From positions 1-41,941 of IMG/VR virus record IMGVR_UViG_3300031718_000020: 41,941 nucleotides of DNA; one strand, written 5' to 3'. Made by a program: the position numbers and the translations under genes. The notes under the pieces were generated by a model. That model saw nothing but the letters and a program-made list of their open reading frames with translations. It was not told the DNA's origin and did no database searches. Of the stretch, positions 7,409 to 13,389 are shown one piece after another (the first letter of the stretch is position 1; each line of letters opens with the position of its first letter). The stretch is from a virus.

Positions 7409-7617
7409 GCCGCTAGCCCTAGGACGTCGTTAGGAGTCGTGCCATAGAGGGCACAAAGGGCTTTCAAGGCGCGCAGGGGGATCGCCGTCTTGCCGTTCTC
7501 CCATAGGGCTTGACCCTAAAGGACGCTGCCCTCGTTTGCTCCGTTTCGGAATCCTGCGTTAGCCTTGGCGCGGCGCGCCTCCCGGAGTCGTGCCCCGGCC
7601 TCGGTATCTCCCGTCAT
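7405..7617 (-). pseudogene. XRE-type HTH repressor-like gene interrupted by an in-frame TAG
   Basis: The 71-codon frame from ATG 7617 starts like an XRE regulator (ARLREARRAK) and ends like one (WENGKTAIPLRALKALCALY), but codon 34 (7518-7516) is TAG. Another frame between the two parts reads LTQ, the usual start of XRE helix 2, so a pair of small indels could also explain the break. TAG ends many genes here, so recoding is unlikely. The last codons still overlap the primase start as GTGA. It has its own promoter and operator. It could be a decayed repressor, a sequencing error, or two short products. Confidence 0.6.
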
Positions 7618-7653
7618 GGTCGGAGCGTAAGCCGACCCTTGAGGCCGTGTCAA
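7618..7653 (-). promoter_or_regulatory. Leftward promoter with inverted repeat around the -10
   Basis: Read on the minus strand: TTGACA (7653-7648), a 17-base spacer, TTACGC (7630-7625), then 7 bases and the ATG. GGTCGG (7637-7632) and CCGACC (7623-7618) form a 6-bp inverted repeat whose loop contains the -10 and whose right arm touches the ATG. There is no SD, so the mRNA is probably leaderless. This is probably the main leftward early promoter. Confidence 0.6.
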
Positions 7654-7739
7654 GGCACAAGCGGAGTATCGGTGCGCCTAGCGTGCCAGGCCGCTCAGTA
7701 CCGTGCTCAGGGCAGCGCTCAGGGCTATTTTGTGACCCC

Positions 7740-8030
7740 TTTTTCAAATCATTGCTTGCTTGTCTACATCATCCTACACGGAACATTTTTCTAACTTCCT
7801 CATGCCTCCTAGTGAGTAACTGAGGGCGTGAGAGGAATCGATCTATTTATTAAGGGTTCCGCGAGGTTACGGCCTCTCACTTGCCTCTCTTTTAGGATAT
7901 TAAATGAGCACGCAAAATATTGACCCTCGTCCGGGCTTTTGGATATTCAAACGAGGCAAGATCCAGCAATATCCGTGTGGGTAGATGTAGGGAAAACTTA
8001 TCTTGGAATATCCGTATTTGTCCGAGCGGT
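7740..8030. other. AT-rich noncoding hub between divergent arrays, origin candidate
   Basis: Bases 7618-8082 hold no convincing gene. The stretch 7740-8030 is clearly richer in A+T than the rest. It contains an 8-bp inverted repeat (GTGAGAGG 7828-7835, CCTCTCAC 7873-7880), four GGATATT elements, and a possible plus-strand promoter, TTGACC near 7919 with ATATTC 17 bases on. It separates the leftward replication/structural array from the rightward accessory array, which fits a replication origin or master control region. Confidence 0.55.
7895..8013. repeat. Four iteron-like GGATATT elements in inverted pairs
   Basis: GGATATT occurs at 7895-7901 and 7941-7947 on the plus strand, and as AATATCC at 7968-7974 and 8007-8013. 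The first two are preceded by TTTA or TTTT. The last two share AATATCCGT. The pairs are 46 and 39 bases apart. They look like binding sites for an initiator or regulator. Confidence 0.6.
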
Positions 8031-8055
8031 AAAAGTGTTTGCGCCGCTTTCGGAC
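8020..8055. promoter_or_regulatory. Long imperfect hairpin
   Basis: GTCCGAGCGG (8020-8029) pairs with CCGCTTTCGGAC (8044-8055), apart from two unpaired T. The loop contains AAAAGTGTTT. It lies between the iteron-like repeats and the first rightward gene, so it could be a terminator/attenuator or a protein site. Confidence 0.45.
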
Positions 8056-8082
8056 GGGCCCGGCCGGCTCTAGTCTCCGCGC

Positions 8083-8190
8083 ATGAGCCGGTTTGCGATG
8101 GGACCTCCGGAGCTAGATTGGGGTCGTGTGGCGTGGACGCTTTGGGCGCTTGCGCTCATGGCGGGAGCCCTGCTATTGTCCAGGGCATGA
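8083..8190 (+). CDS. Small single-TM protein (35 aa)
   Basis: ATG 8083 to TGA 8190 gives a peptide with one hydrophobic helix (VAWTLWALALMAGALLLSRA). There is no SD; a -10-like TAGTCT (8071-8076) sits 6 bases before the ATG, so the message could be leaderless. Its stop overlaps the next start (ATGA). Being a short ORF, it rests on the coupling and the clean TM segment. No function is recognised. Confidence 0.5.
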   Translation: MSRFAMGPPELDWGRVAWTLWALALMAGALLLSRA

Positions 8191-8447
8191 GCCAAGCCAA
8201 GACGCCGGGACAAGAGGGATACGAGGCATATTACGCCCACGGAAAGCCGGGCCTCACGTTCGACGATAGGCCCATGCCCACTTGGGACATGCTGGGCCAA
8301 TCTCCCGGCGGGCGCATGACTCAAGAGAGATGGGAGGTTGCGGCCCAAGCAATCTTGGCGCGCGCACGGACGCGCTTGCTCCGTGCTATTCGGGAGGGGA
8401 TTCAAACGGAGCCGGACGCCGCGCCGGACCTCCCGGAGAGCCGTTAA
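8187..8447 (+). CDS. Hypothetical 86-aa accessory protein
   Basis: The start at 8187 overlaps the previous stop (ATGA). The open frame continues upstream but would cross the hub. The product has an acidic or aromatic N-terminal part (EGYEAYYAHGKPGLTFDD) and a helical C-terminal half (RWEVAAQAILARARTRLL), and looks like the small soluble proteins common in phage early regions. It is followed by the promoter of the small terminase gene. Function is unknown. Confidence 0.65.
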   Translation: MSQAKTPGQEGYEAYYAHGKPGLTFDDRPMPTWDMLGQSPGGRMTQERWEVAAQAILARARTRLLRAIREGIQTEPDAAPDLPESR

Positions 8448-8453
8448 AAGGCT

Positions 8454-8487
8454 TTGCCTTGACCGTCGCCCGCTCGCATAATGCGAG
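8454..8487 (+). promoter_or_regulatory. Promoter of the small terminase gene with dyad centred on the -10
   Basis: TTGCCT (8454-8459), a 17-base spacer and CATAAT (8477-8482). A perfect 7-bp inverted repeat, CTCGCAT-A-ATGCGAG (8473-8487), covers the -10. The ATG at 8490 lies 7 bases after the -10, the expected transcription start, so the mRNA would be leaderless. Confidence 0.6.
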
Positions 8488-8489
8488 AC

Positions 8490-9029
8490 ATGAGCGCGAC
8501 GGAATACGACCTTGAGCGGCCGTGGGCGCGCCAACCATGGGACAGTGACCTAGGGTGGGCACTGTTCCAGGACTACCTAGCACTTGACCAACCGAGGACT
8601 CTAAATCGCCTCCGCGCTCCGGTTTCATGGGCGCGCCTAGAGGCGATGGCCGCGGAATGCTATTGGTCCGCCCGCGCCCGGTTTTGGGACGAGCACCTAT
8701 CCGAAATCCGCACGGCAACCTTTGAGCGCGTGACGGAGGAATCCGCGGAGCAAGTGGCCAAGCGTCAATTGACCTTGTGCCGGGACCTCCAAGAACTATC
8801 GAGGCTCGAAATCGGCGCCTTGGTCAAGGTGGCCAAGACCGCGCAAGGCTTTCCGGGCGCCGTCACTCCGCGGGAGGCCATTCGCGCCGGCATGGTTGGA
8901 ATCCGCCTCGAAAGGCTGATTATGGGCGAGGCATTGGATAGGGTAGAGGTTGGACCGGACCTATCCGCCCTGAGCGCGGAGGACTTGCGCACGGTGCGAG
9001 CGCTACAGGCAAAGGCAGGGGTGAGGTAG
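8490..9029 (+). CDS. Terminase small subunit-like protein
   Basis: This is a 179-aa product. The N-terminal pattern WALFQDYLALDQPRTLNRL, then SWARLEAMAAECYWSARARF and WDEHL, is typical of small terminase subunits that pair an HTH with a W..R...WD motif; a long helical C-terminal part follows. It would recognise phage DNA for packaging with the large subunit at 33981..35642. Unusually it lies about 17 kb from the large subunit on the circle and on the other strand. ATG 8490 is preferred over 8481 because of the promoter position. Confidence 0.72.
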   Translation: MSATEYDLERPWARQPWDSDLGWALFQDYLALDQPRTLNRLRAPVSWARLEAMAAECYWSARARFWDEHLSEIRTATFERVTEESAEQVAKRQLTLCRDLQELSRLEIGALVKVAKTAQGFPGAVTPREAIRAGMVGIRLERLIMGEALDRVEVGPDLSALSAEDLRTVRALQAKAGVR

Positions 9030-9103
9030 TGGACGCTCCCGAGATCGGACATTGGCAACTGGCCCGGGAGCTAGCTGCGGAGATCGCGCGGAGCCGGCGC
9101 TAG
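9029..9103 (+). CDS. Possible 24-aa coupled peptide
   Basis: The GTG start overlaps the small terminase stop by one base (TAGTG). The product (IGHWQLARELAAEIARS in its core) is helical. Its 3' end overlaps the convergent minus-strand gene 9071..9241 by 33 bases, and there is no independent support. Listed as tentative. Confidence 0.3.
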   Translation: MDAPEIGHWQLARELAAEIARSRR

Positions 9104-9241
9104 AATCCGTTCCGCGGCAACGTGCTCCGTGAAACGGCGCCGGTCCTTGCGAGGCGTGAGGTAGTGGGCCGTCCAGGAATCCGGGAACGGTCCCCGGAAC
9201 GGGTAGCGCGGATCCGGGGACTTGTGCTTGGCCGGGTTCAC
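9071..9241 (-). CDS. Hypothetical 56-aa protein
   Basis: The GTG start overlaps the stop of the upstream gene as GTGA, which argues that it is translated. The product is Pro/Arg-rich and hydrophilic (SPDPRYPFRGPFPDSWTAHY then a basic stretch). No domain was recognised. It is the last gene of a three-gene minus-strand island and ends convergent with the small terminase gene. Confidence 0.55.
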   Translation of the reverse strand: MNPAKHKSPDPRYPFRGPFPDSWTAHYLTPRKDRRRFTEHVAAERILAPAPRDLRS

Positions 9242-9729
9242 ACGGCCGCCTTTCCGCACCGGCCACAATAGCCGGACGGCAAACCGTTTTCCGGACCCGG
9301 GAGCGGAGTCAAGCACCGGCAACGATCGTCCTCGTCCCCGGTCGGGATCGGCGTGGGCCGACTGTCCGGATCCGGGAGCGTGGAGACCTCGTAACGCCGG
9401 ACCCGTTGCAGGGTGCCGACCGGATCGATCGTGGGCCGGTCCCCGCGCTCCGGGACAGGTTCTCCGCCGGGGGACGGCTCCGGTTCCGGTGCCTGGACGT
9501 GCCGCGCCGGGTGCAGAGACGCGGCAACATCGGAGCCCCGGAGTTTGGTTGCGTCCGGGGGAGGATTGAGCCGGACCCAATCGAAAACGGTGCGCTTTCT
9601 ATTGCCGCGGTAGGGCCACGGTTTCGGGTTACCCGCTTCCTCGCGTCGGGCCGTGATCCTGACGTCGCAAATCTTCCCATTGATGCGCGTGCGGTAAACA
9701 CCGTCGATCTTGATCTCGTCCTGTTTCAT
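9238..9729 (-). CDS. Hypothetical protein with Cys-rich C-terminus
   Basis: This is a 163-aa product. The N-terminal 60 residues look like a small beta-barrel domain seen in phage proteins (KIDGVYRTRINGKICDVRIT and RKRTVFDWVRLNP). A disordered Pro/Glu-rich linker follows. The end has four Cys in CRCLTPLPG and YCGRCG spacing, a likely zinc-binding tail. It has its own promoter/operator of the GCGCCACGT family, with the start 7 bases after the -10. It is probably an early accessory or regulatory protein. Confidence 0.65.
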   Translation of the reverse strand: MKQDEIKIDGVYRTRINGKICDVRITARREEAGNPKPWPYRGNRKRTVFDWVRLNPPPDATKLRGSDVAASLHPARHVQAPEPEPSPGGEPVPERGDRPTIDPVGTLQRVRRYEVSTLPDPDSRPTPIPTGDEDDRCRCLTPLPGPENGLPSGYCGRCGKAAV

Positions 9730-9736
9730 GTTCTCA

Positions 9737-9765
9737 CCTTAGCGCCGGACGTGGCGCATTGTCAA
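9737..9765 (-). promoter_or_regulatory. Minus-strand promoter with 16-bp operator (GCGCCACGTCCGGCGC)
   Basis: Minus strand: TTGACA (9765-9760), 17 bases, CTAAGG (9742-9737), 7 bases, ATG. The spacer holds the dyad GCGCCACGTCCGGCGC (9757-9742), identical to the site at 13837-13852. The bases after it (AAGGTGAGAACATG) closely match the later site (AAGGTGAAAGCATG). AAGGTG may also serve as SD, so leaderless or SD-led starts are both possible. Confidence 0.65.
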
Positions 9766-9894
9766 GCCGAAAAAGAACCGGCGCCGCTATAACCCGTCCG
9801 GGACTCGCCGCGCGCCGGCTCCTAACTCGAAAGGCTCCGGGCCCCGGTTGTCCGGGACCGCGGAGCCCTCGCCCCCGCCGCGCCGCAGTTGCCG

Positions 9895-10245
9895 CTACTC
9901 GTTGTCCTCGTCGGAGAGGTCCGTCACCTTGACCGCGTAGAACGGGAACGGCTTGGCGCCCTCCGGGAGCTTGCCGTCCGCGCCGGGCTTGACGGGCGCG
10001 CCGTCCTTGTCGCCCATGTACTCCCCTTCCTTGCGGAACGTGTAGAGGGCCACGGAATCGGGCCCGAGGCGGATCTTGTGCGGCCCCGGGTCCTCCGCGT
10101 CTTTGATGAGGCGCGCCACGGCCATGGCCGCCGCGATCTTCGCCTCCAAGAGCATGTCCTCCATTGCGAGGACGGTCCGGAGCCCGTCCCGGAGCGCATC
10201 CTTCGCCGCCTTGATCTTCGCCTTCTGAGCCTGCGTCTGAGCCAT
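9895..10245 (-). CDS. Hypothetical 116-aa structural-type protein
   Basis: ATG 10245 has a strong SD (GGGAGG, 7 bases upstream). The N-terminal half is a long Ala/Lys helix (AQKAKIKAAKDALRDGLRT and EAKIAAAMAVARLIKDAED); the C-terminal half is polar and Gly/Pro-rich, ending acidic (DLSDEDNE). No family was recognised. It forms the upstream end of the minus-strand island. A possible promoter (TTGCGC, 17 bases, TACCAT) lies in the divergent gap 10246-10531. Confidence 0.62.
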   Translation of the reverse strand: MAQTQAQKAKIKAAKDALRDGLRTVLAMEDMLLEAKIAAAMAVARLIKDAEDPGPHKIRLGPDSVALYTFRKEGEYMGDKDGAPVKPGADGKLPEGAKPFPFYAVKVTDLSDEDNE

Positions 10246-10447
10246 GATGTAGCCTCCCGGCGGGTTTCGCCTTGGTGTTAGAATGGTAGGGCGCGTCCCG
10301 AATGTGCGCAAGGTCTTTTTTCTGTCGACCGTCGTTTTTCTCCCGAGGCGGATCTAGAGCATCGGGCGCGCGAGGCACAACGATCGGCCGGGCGTCAAGA
10401 GAAAAAACGCTTTGACGGAGCCCCGGCCCCGGGGCGAAACGCCCGGC

Positions 10448-10508
10448 GGAGGAAATCGACCGGCCGCTAACTTTTCCTCTTGACCGTGCGCCACGTGTGA
10501 CGCATAGT
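10448..10508 (+). promoter_or_regulatory. Promoter/operator copy 1 (GCGCCACGTGTGACGC)
   Basis: TTGACC (10480-10485), 17 bases, CATAGT (10503-10508). The dyad GCGCCACGTGTGACGC (10488-10503) sits between the boxes. CTCTTGACCGTGCGCCACGT and the following 10 bases recur exactly at 13247-13276, and the similarity (ATCGACCGG) extends upstream for about 60 bp in all. It drives 10532..10810. An AAACGCTTT word lies at 10405-10413. Confidence 0.7.
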
Positions 10509-10531
10509 GGAGGGCAAGAAAGGCGGAACGA

Positions 10532-10810
10532 ATGAACCTTCATATCCGCATCACGCTCGAATCGGAGTCGATCCCGGACAGTCGTTACGATCATGTCAGG
10601 GACAAGGATCGCGCAACGTGGTCCCTCGGGATCCGGGATAACGTCACGGGCGACTGGAAGGAAACGGCGTTCCTGACTTGGTTTCCGCGCCGGGACAACC
10701 TGAGCGCGGAGGACGTCCGGGAGGCGATCCGGTTGTGCGCCTCGCGCCCCAATACGAAGGTTTCCGGGGACCGTGCGGCCGTTACGGCGTTCGGTGTCTC
10801 GTCGCGGTAG
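10532..10810 (+). CDS. Hypothetical 92-aa protein
   Basis: It lies 24 bases after the -10 of operator promoter 1, with a weak AAAGGCGG SD. The soluble mixed alpha/beta product starts LHIRITLESESIPDSRYDHV and has LSAEDVREAIRLCASRPN near its end. No family was recognised. As the first gene behind the repeated promoter, it is probably expressed with the rest of that regulon. Confidence 0.6.
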   Translation: MNLHIRITLESESIPDSRYDHVRDKDRATWSLGIRDNVTGDWKETAFLTWFPRRDNLSAEDVREAIRLCASRPNTKVSGDRAAVTAFGVSSR

Positions 10811-10814
10811 CGCC

Positions 10815-10910
10815 ATGGCCACCAAGCGAACGAAATACCGCGTCCTCCCTCATCGTGGCCGCGCCGGCAAGATCGTCACGGGCGACGGGAAGGCCGATAA
10901 GGCGAAGTAG
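10815..10910 (+). CDS. Small basic protein (31 aa)
   Basis: ATG 10815 to TAG 10910. The product is very basic (9 Lys, 5 Arg in 31 residues; MATKRTKYRVLPHRGRAGK) and could bind nucleic acid. It starts 4 bases after the previous stop and is followed by a strong hairpin. Evidence is limited to spacing and composition. Confidence 0.45.
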   Translation: MATKRTKYRVLPHRGRAGKIVTGDGKADKAK

Positions 10911-10915
10911 CTCCG

Positions 10916-10963
10916 GCCCAAAGGCAACCGGCCCGCACCTCATCCGAGGCCGGGCCTTTGGGC
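10916..10963 (+). terminator. 16-bp bulged hairpin
   Basis: GCCCAAAGGC (10916-10925) pairs with GCCTTTGGGC (10954-10963), and CCGGCC (10928-10933) with GGCCGG (10948-10953). An AA bulge and a 14-base loop complete it. There is no U-run. It sits between a small ORF and the SD of the next gene, as an attenuator or intercistronic hairpin. Confidence 0.55.
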
Positions 10964-10979
10964 GTTGGAGGGTCGAACA

Positions 10980-11363
10980 ATGAAACTCACGGCCGAAATG
11001 TTGCCGATCGTCAACTTCTGTCTTTCTCAGGATCCCGCGCTCGCAAAGACGTTGGAGGATTCGATCAAGATCGCTCAGGGATACATCGGGAATCTTGGGG
11101 CCGCGGCGGAAATCGCGTTGCGCGGTGAACCGACGACGCCCCCCACGCCCAAGCGGCCCGTTGAGGCGGAGCCGGATCCGAACGTGGCCAAGATCGTCAA
11201 GGTGCTCCGTTCCCTCGCTTCGGAGGCGACCAAGGAAACTGTGAGGAGCGGCGCGAGTCTCGCGGCCCCGGACTTCGATCGGGCATGGGCCTCCGGGCTT
11301 AAGTCCGGCCAGATCAAGCACAACGGCAAGCGCGGCGCGGGCGCCCGCTACTCCGCGGCATGA
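10980..11363 (+). CDS. Hypothetical 127-aa protein
   Basis: ATG 10980 has SD GGAGGG 7 bases upstream. The product has a helical N-terminal half (FCLSQDPALAKTLEDSIKIA), a Pro-rich linker (PTTPPTPKRPVEAEPDP), and a second helical part ending in a basic Gly-rich tail (HNGKRGAGARYSAA). No domain was recognised. It precedes the fibre-like gene; a role in virion accessory structure or host interaction is only a guess. Confidence 0.6.
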   Translation: MKLTAEMLPIVNFCLSQDPALAKTLEDSIKIAQGYIGNLGAAAEIALRGEPTTPPTPKRPVEAEPDPNVAKIVKVLRSLASEATKETVRSGASLAAPDFDRAWASGLKSGQIKHNGKRGAGARYSAA

Positions 11364-11370
11364 AAACCAT

Positions 11371-11413
11371 TTGACGGCGCCGCACCTCCGGCCGAACATA
11401 GGGCCGGAGGTGC
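11371..11413 (+). promoter_or_regulatory. Promoter inside a 12-bp perfect inverted repeat that covers the SD
   Basis: TTGACG (11371-11376), 17 bases, GAACAT (11394-11399). GCACCTCCGGCC (11382-11393) and GGCCGGAGGTGC (11402-11413) form a perfect 12-bp inverted repeat with the -10 in its 8-base loop. The right arm contains GGAGGT, the SD for ATG 11418. A transcript read from upstream would hide this SD; one started here would expose it. Confidence 0.6.
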
Positions 11414-11417
11414 CACG

Positions 11418-11720
11418 ATGGCCCGTCAATTCTGGCAAGAGGAAGTGGCCGGGGGATCGATGCCCCTGGATCTCACGGTCGATCCGGTCAACGCCGGGAA
11501 CGCCCAATATCCCGCCGATTGGGTGATGCGTCCGCGGCAAGCTCCGCCTCCGCGGCGGCGGCAAGCGCGACGTCCGCCGGGACCTCCGCCACGAATGCGG
11601 CCACGTCCGCCACGTCCGCCGCTACCAGCGCGACGGCGGCGGCAACCTCCGCCACGAATGCGGCCACGTCCGCAACTGCGGCGGCGGCGAGCGCTACCTC
11701 GGCAACGGGCTATGCCCTGA
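11418..11720 (+). CDS. Fibre-like protein, N-terminal frame (probably continues by -1 shift)
   Basis: The start has a strong SD (GGAGGT, 6 bases). The first 35 residues (MARQFWQEEVAGGSMPLDLT and VNAGNAQYPADWV) look like a phage attachment N-terminus. After about 11520 this frame becomes an Arg/Pro-rich stretch that is the shadow of the Ala/Ser/Thr frame at 11519..12010. One extra base in TTGGGTG (about 11519-11525), or a -1 ribosomal shift, would join the parts into one about 197-aa protein. So the real product is probably the joined one. Confidence 0.5.
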   Translation: MARQFWQEEVAGGSMPLDLTVDPVNAGNAQYPADWVMRPRQAPPPRRRQARRPPGPPPRMRPRPPRPPLPARRRRQPPPRMRPRPQLRRRRALPRQRAMP

Positions 11721-12010
11721 GCCTTTCGGCCGTGATCACGGCCGACCCGGCGCCCGCGGTCATCGGGACGGAGTATCCGTGCGACTCCCACGCGGGAGCG
11801 TTTTCCGTTACGTTGCCGGCCATCGGCGCCGGGAATCACGGCAAGCGGATCGGTTTCACGGTGACCACTACCTCCGCCAACGCCGTCACTCCGGTCCCGG
11901 CCGGCTCCGATACGCTCGGGGGAGGCGTGACCACGGTCTCCGGCGCTTACGGCCGCCTGATCCTCATGGCGGACAATTCCGTATCCCCCAAGGTGTGGCG
12001 GCCCGTCTAG
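11519..12010 (+). CDS. Ala/Ser/Thr-rich fibre body (C-terminal frame)
   Basis: It starts with about 55 residues of A/S/T repeats (SATSAGTSATNAATSAT and similar), typical of coiled or collagen-like shafts of phage head or tail fibres. A globular end follows, with Gly-rich beta motifs (TLPAIGAGNHGKRIGFTV and GAYGRLILMAD), a pattern common in fibre C-terminal domains. The frame has no convincing start or SD of its own, so it is most likely fused to 11418 through a -1 shift. The ORF coordinate begins at a TTG. Confidence 0.6.
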   Translation: MGDASAASSASAAAASATSAGTSATNAATSATSAATSATAAATSATNAATSATAAAASATSATGYALSLSAVITADPAPAVIGTEYPCDSHAGAFSVTLPAIGAGNHGKRIGFTVTTTSANAVTPVPAGSDTLGGGVTTVSGAYGRLILMADNSVSPKVWRPV

Positions 12011-12012
12011 CG

Positions 12013-12055
12013 AAAACGCTTTGACACCCATGCAAGAGGATCATACGATCCTTAT
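12013..12055 (+). promoter_or_regulatory. Near-consensus promoter for 12056, leaderless type
   Basis: AAAACGCTTT overlaps TTGACA (12021-12026), followed by 17 bases and TACGAT (12044-12049). AGGATC (12037-12042) and GATCCT (12047-12052) form an inverted repeat around the -10. The GTG at 12056 is 6 bases after the -10, at the expected transcription start, with no SD. Confidence 0.65.
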
Positions 12056-12412
12056 GTGGGAAACCGTCAAAGCGTAACGTCGGGCCAAGTTCTCGTTTCC
12101 AGTCTGCTCCTATCCGGGCGGCCGGGAGATCACTTCTCCACGCATGTAACCCTCGACGCGACGGCGCCCACGGGTACCTACTACGTCCAGCTATTGCAGG
12201 GATCGGCAACGGTTCCGGCGAACGGCTCGGTAACCTTTCTCCACGAACCGAGGACCGTGGAGCATACGTCCGGGATTCCGGACGAGATCGTTTTCGATGA
12301 CGAACCGGGAGGCGTCGGTTTCAGGGTAGGTCTTTCGATCGTTCTTTCGACGTCGCAATTTCCGAAAACGGAGGCGGGCCCGTATATGCTCGTTGACGGG
12401 AGTATCCAATGA
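12056..12412 (+). CDS. Beta-rich surface-type protein
   Basis: A GTG start, probably leaderless, encodes 118 aa. The product is beta-rich (HVTLDATAPTGTYYVQLLQG, GLSIVLSTSQFP) and resembles an accessory virion or decoration domain. Its stop overlaps the next start as ATGA, so it forms a pair with 12409..13182. No family was recognised. The location behind the fibre-like gene suggests an external virion or host-interaction role. Confidence 0.55.
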   Translation: MGNRQSVTSGQVLVSSLLLSGRPGDHFSTHVTLDATAPTGTYYVQLLQGSATVPANGSVTFLHEPRTVEHTSGIPDEIVFDDEPGGVGFRVGLSIVLSTSQFPKTEAGPYMLVDGSIQ

Positions 12413-13182
12413 AGGGTGACGTTACCTCCGGCCCGGATCGTCTGTTCCTGGCCTGCTTCAAGATCGACGTTTCGGACCTCGCCGGGGCCGGATCCGTCTA
12501 CTCAACGGCGCCGCAAACCATGCCGCCCGGGGCCTACTACCGCGGGAGCGTCGTGGGGGCCGCGGCATCGATCGGGGGCGCGAACGTCGGGGCCGCCTAC
12601 GAAAACCCCGTGGCGTTCCTGTCCCCGGCCGGGCACGTGATCACGGCCTCGATCGTCCTCACGCAACCCGGGGGATCGCCGGTCAACCTCGCAACGGAGG
12701 CCGTGGGCCAAACGCTCGCCGGGCAAAACGTGGACGATTCCGCGCAGGGCCCGATCGGTGCGGCATCCGTGGTCCTCACCCTGAGCAACGCGGCCGTCCC
12801 GACGCAAGCGATTGCGGACTCGTCCGCTTTCACGCCCTCCGCCGTGGCTGGCCTCACGCTCAACGTTCAGAGCAACGATTCCCCGGCCTACTCCGTGACG
12901 TTCGGCACGCCCGCCACGATCTCGGACGTCATCGCGGAGATCGTGGCCGTCACGGAGGGCGGATCGCCGTCCCTCGCGGCAGACAACGGCCGGGACCCGG
13001 CGAAGGTTTCGATCTACTCGGACCAAAGCGGCGCCGGGGCAACCCTGACCATTTCCGGCTCCGCGGCGGCCGTCATGGGCTACGCGCCGACCTATACCGG
13101 GTCCGACGGAACGGAAGCGCTCGCCGCCTGTACGGCCGGCCACGTGGAGGCGTTCGTCGCGTACGATCGCCTCCCCATCTAG
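12409..13182 (+). CDS. Large beta-rich virion-type protein
   Basis: A 257-aa product coupled to the previous gene (ATGA). Ala/Gly/Ser/Thr-rich beta segments (GAYYRGSVVGAAASIGGANV, AASVVLTLSNAAVPTQ, GATLTISGSAAAVMGY) look like immunoglobulin-like or decoration modules. There is no signal peptide. It is probably a capsid or fibre accessory protein. This is the largest gene of the rightward accessory array. Confidence 0.6.
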   Translation: MKGDVTSGPDRLFLACFKIDVSDLAGAGSVYSTAPQTMPPGAYYRGSVVGAAASIGGANVGAAYENPVAFLSPAGHVITASIVLTQPGGSPVNLATEAVGQTLAGQNVDDSAQGPIGAASVVLTLSNAAVPTQAIADSSAFTPSAVAGLTLNVQSNDSPAYSVTFGTPATISDVIAEIVAVTEGGSPSLAADNGRDPAKVSIYSDQSGAGATLTISGSAAAVMGYAPTYTGSDGTEALAACTAGHVEAFVAYDRLPI

Positions 13183-13216
13183 CCAAATCCCCGAAGTAAA
13201 AGCGTTTTCCTGGGCC

Positions 13217-13278
13217 CGGAAGAATCGACCGGGGACGCGATTTTTTCTCTTGACCGTGCGCCACGTGTGACGCATACT
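13217..13278 (+). promoter_or_regulatory. Promoter/operator copy 2 (GCGCCACGTGTGACGC)
   Basis: TTGACC (13250-13255), 17 bases, CATACT (13273-13278), with the operator at 13258-13273 identical to copy 1. An ATG at 13286 is 7 bases beyond the -10, which again suggests a leaderless mRNA. AAAAGCGTTTT lies just upstream at 13198-13208. Confidence 0.7.
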
Positions 13279-13285
13279 CTCCGGC

Positions 13286-13348
13286 ATGGCAACCCCCCGC
13301 ACCGATTGTCACCGGCCCGGCGCTATCGTCCCCGCTGATTATGCGTAG
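13286..13348 (+). CDS. Leaderless 20-aa ORF, probable 5' part of a split gene
   Basis: ATG 13286 sits exactly at the expected start of transcript from promoter copy 2. The frame (MATPRTDCHRPGAIVPADYA) ends at TAG 13348. A -1 shift before the stop would join it to the frame at 13390, giving about 61 aa, so it may be one gene broken by a single-base deletion, a recoded gene, or an error. Confidence 0.4.
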   Translation: MATPRTDCHRPGAIVPADYA

Positions 13349-13389
13349 GAGAGCGCGACGGCCGCCCGCAAACGGTCTTGTCCCGCGTC

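Noticed and set aside
7405-7617. Idea that TAG is recoded as an amino acid in this phage
   Set aside because: TAG is the stop of several good genes (for example 41683, 11340s region excluded, 14463 and 13468) and none of the three tRNAs has a CTA anticodon.
9734-10825. 363-aa minus-strand frame
   Set aside because: Spans promoter regions and two other genes; low-complexity Arg/Gly/Pro sequence; the 9895..10245 frame has a strong SD.
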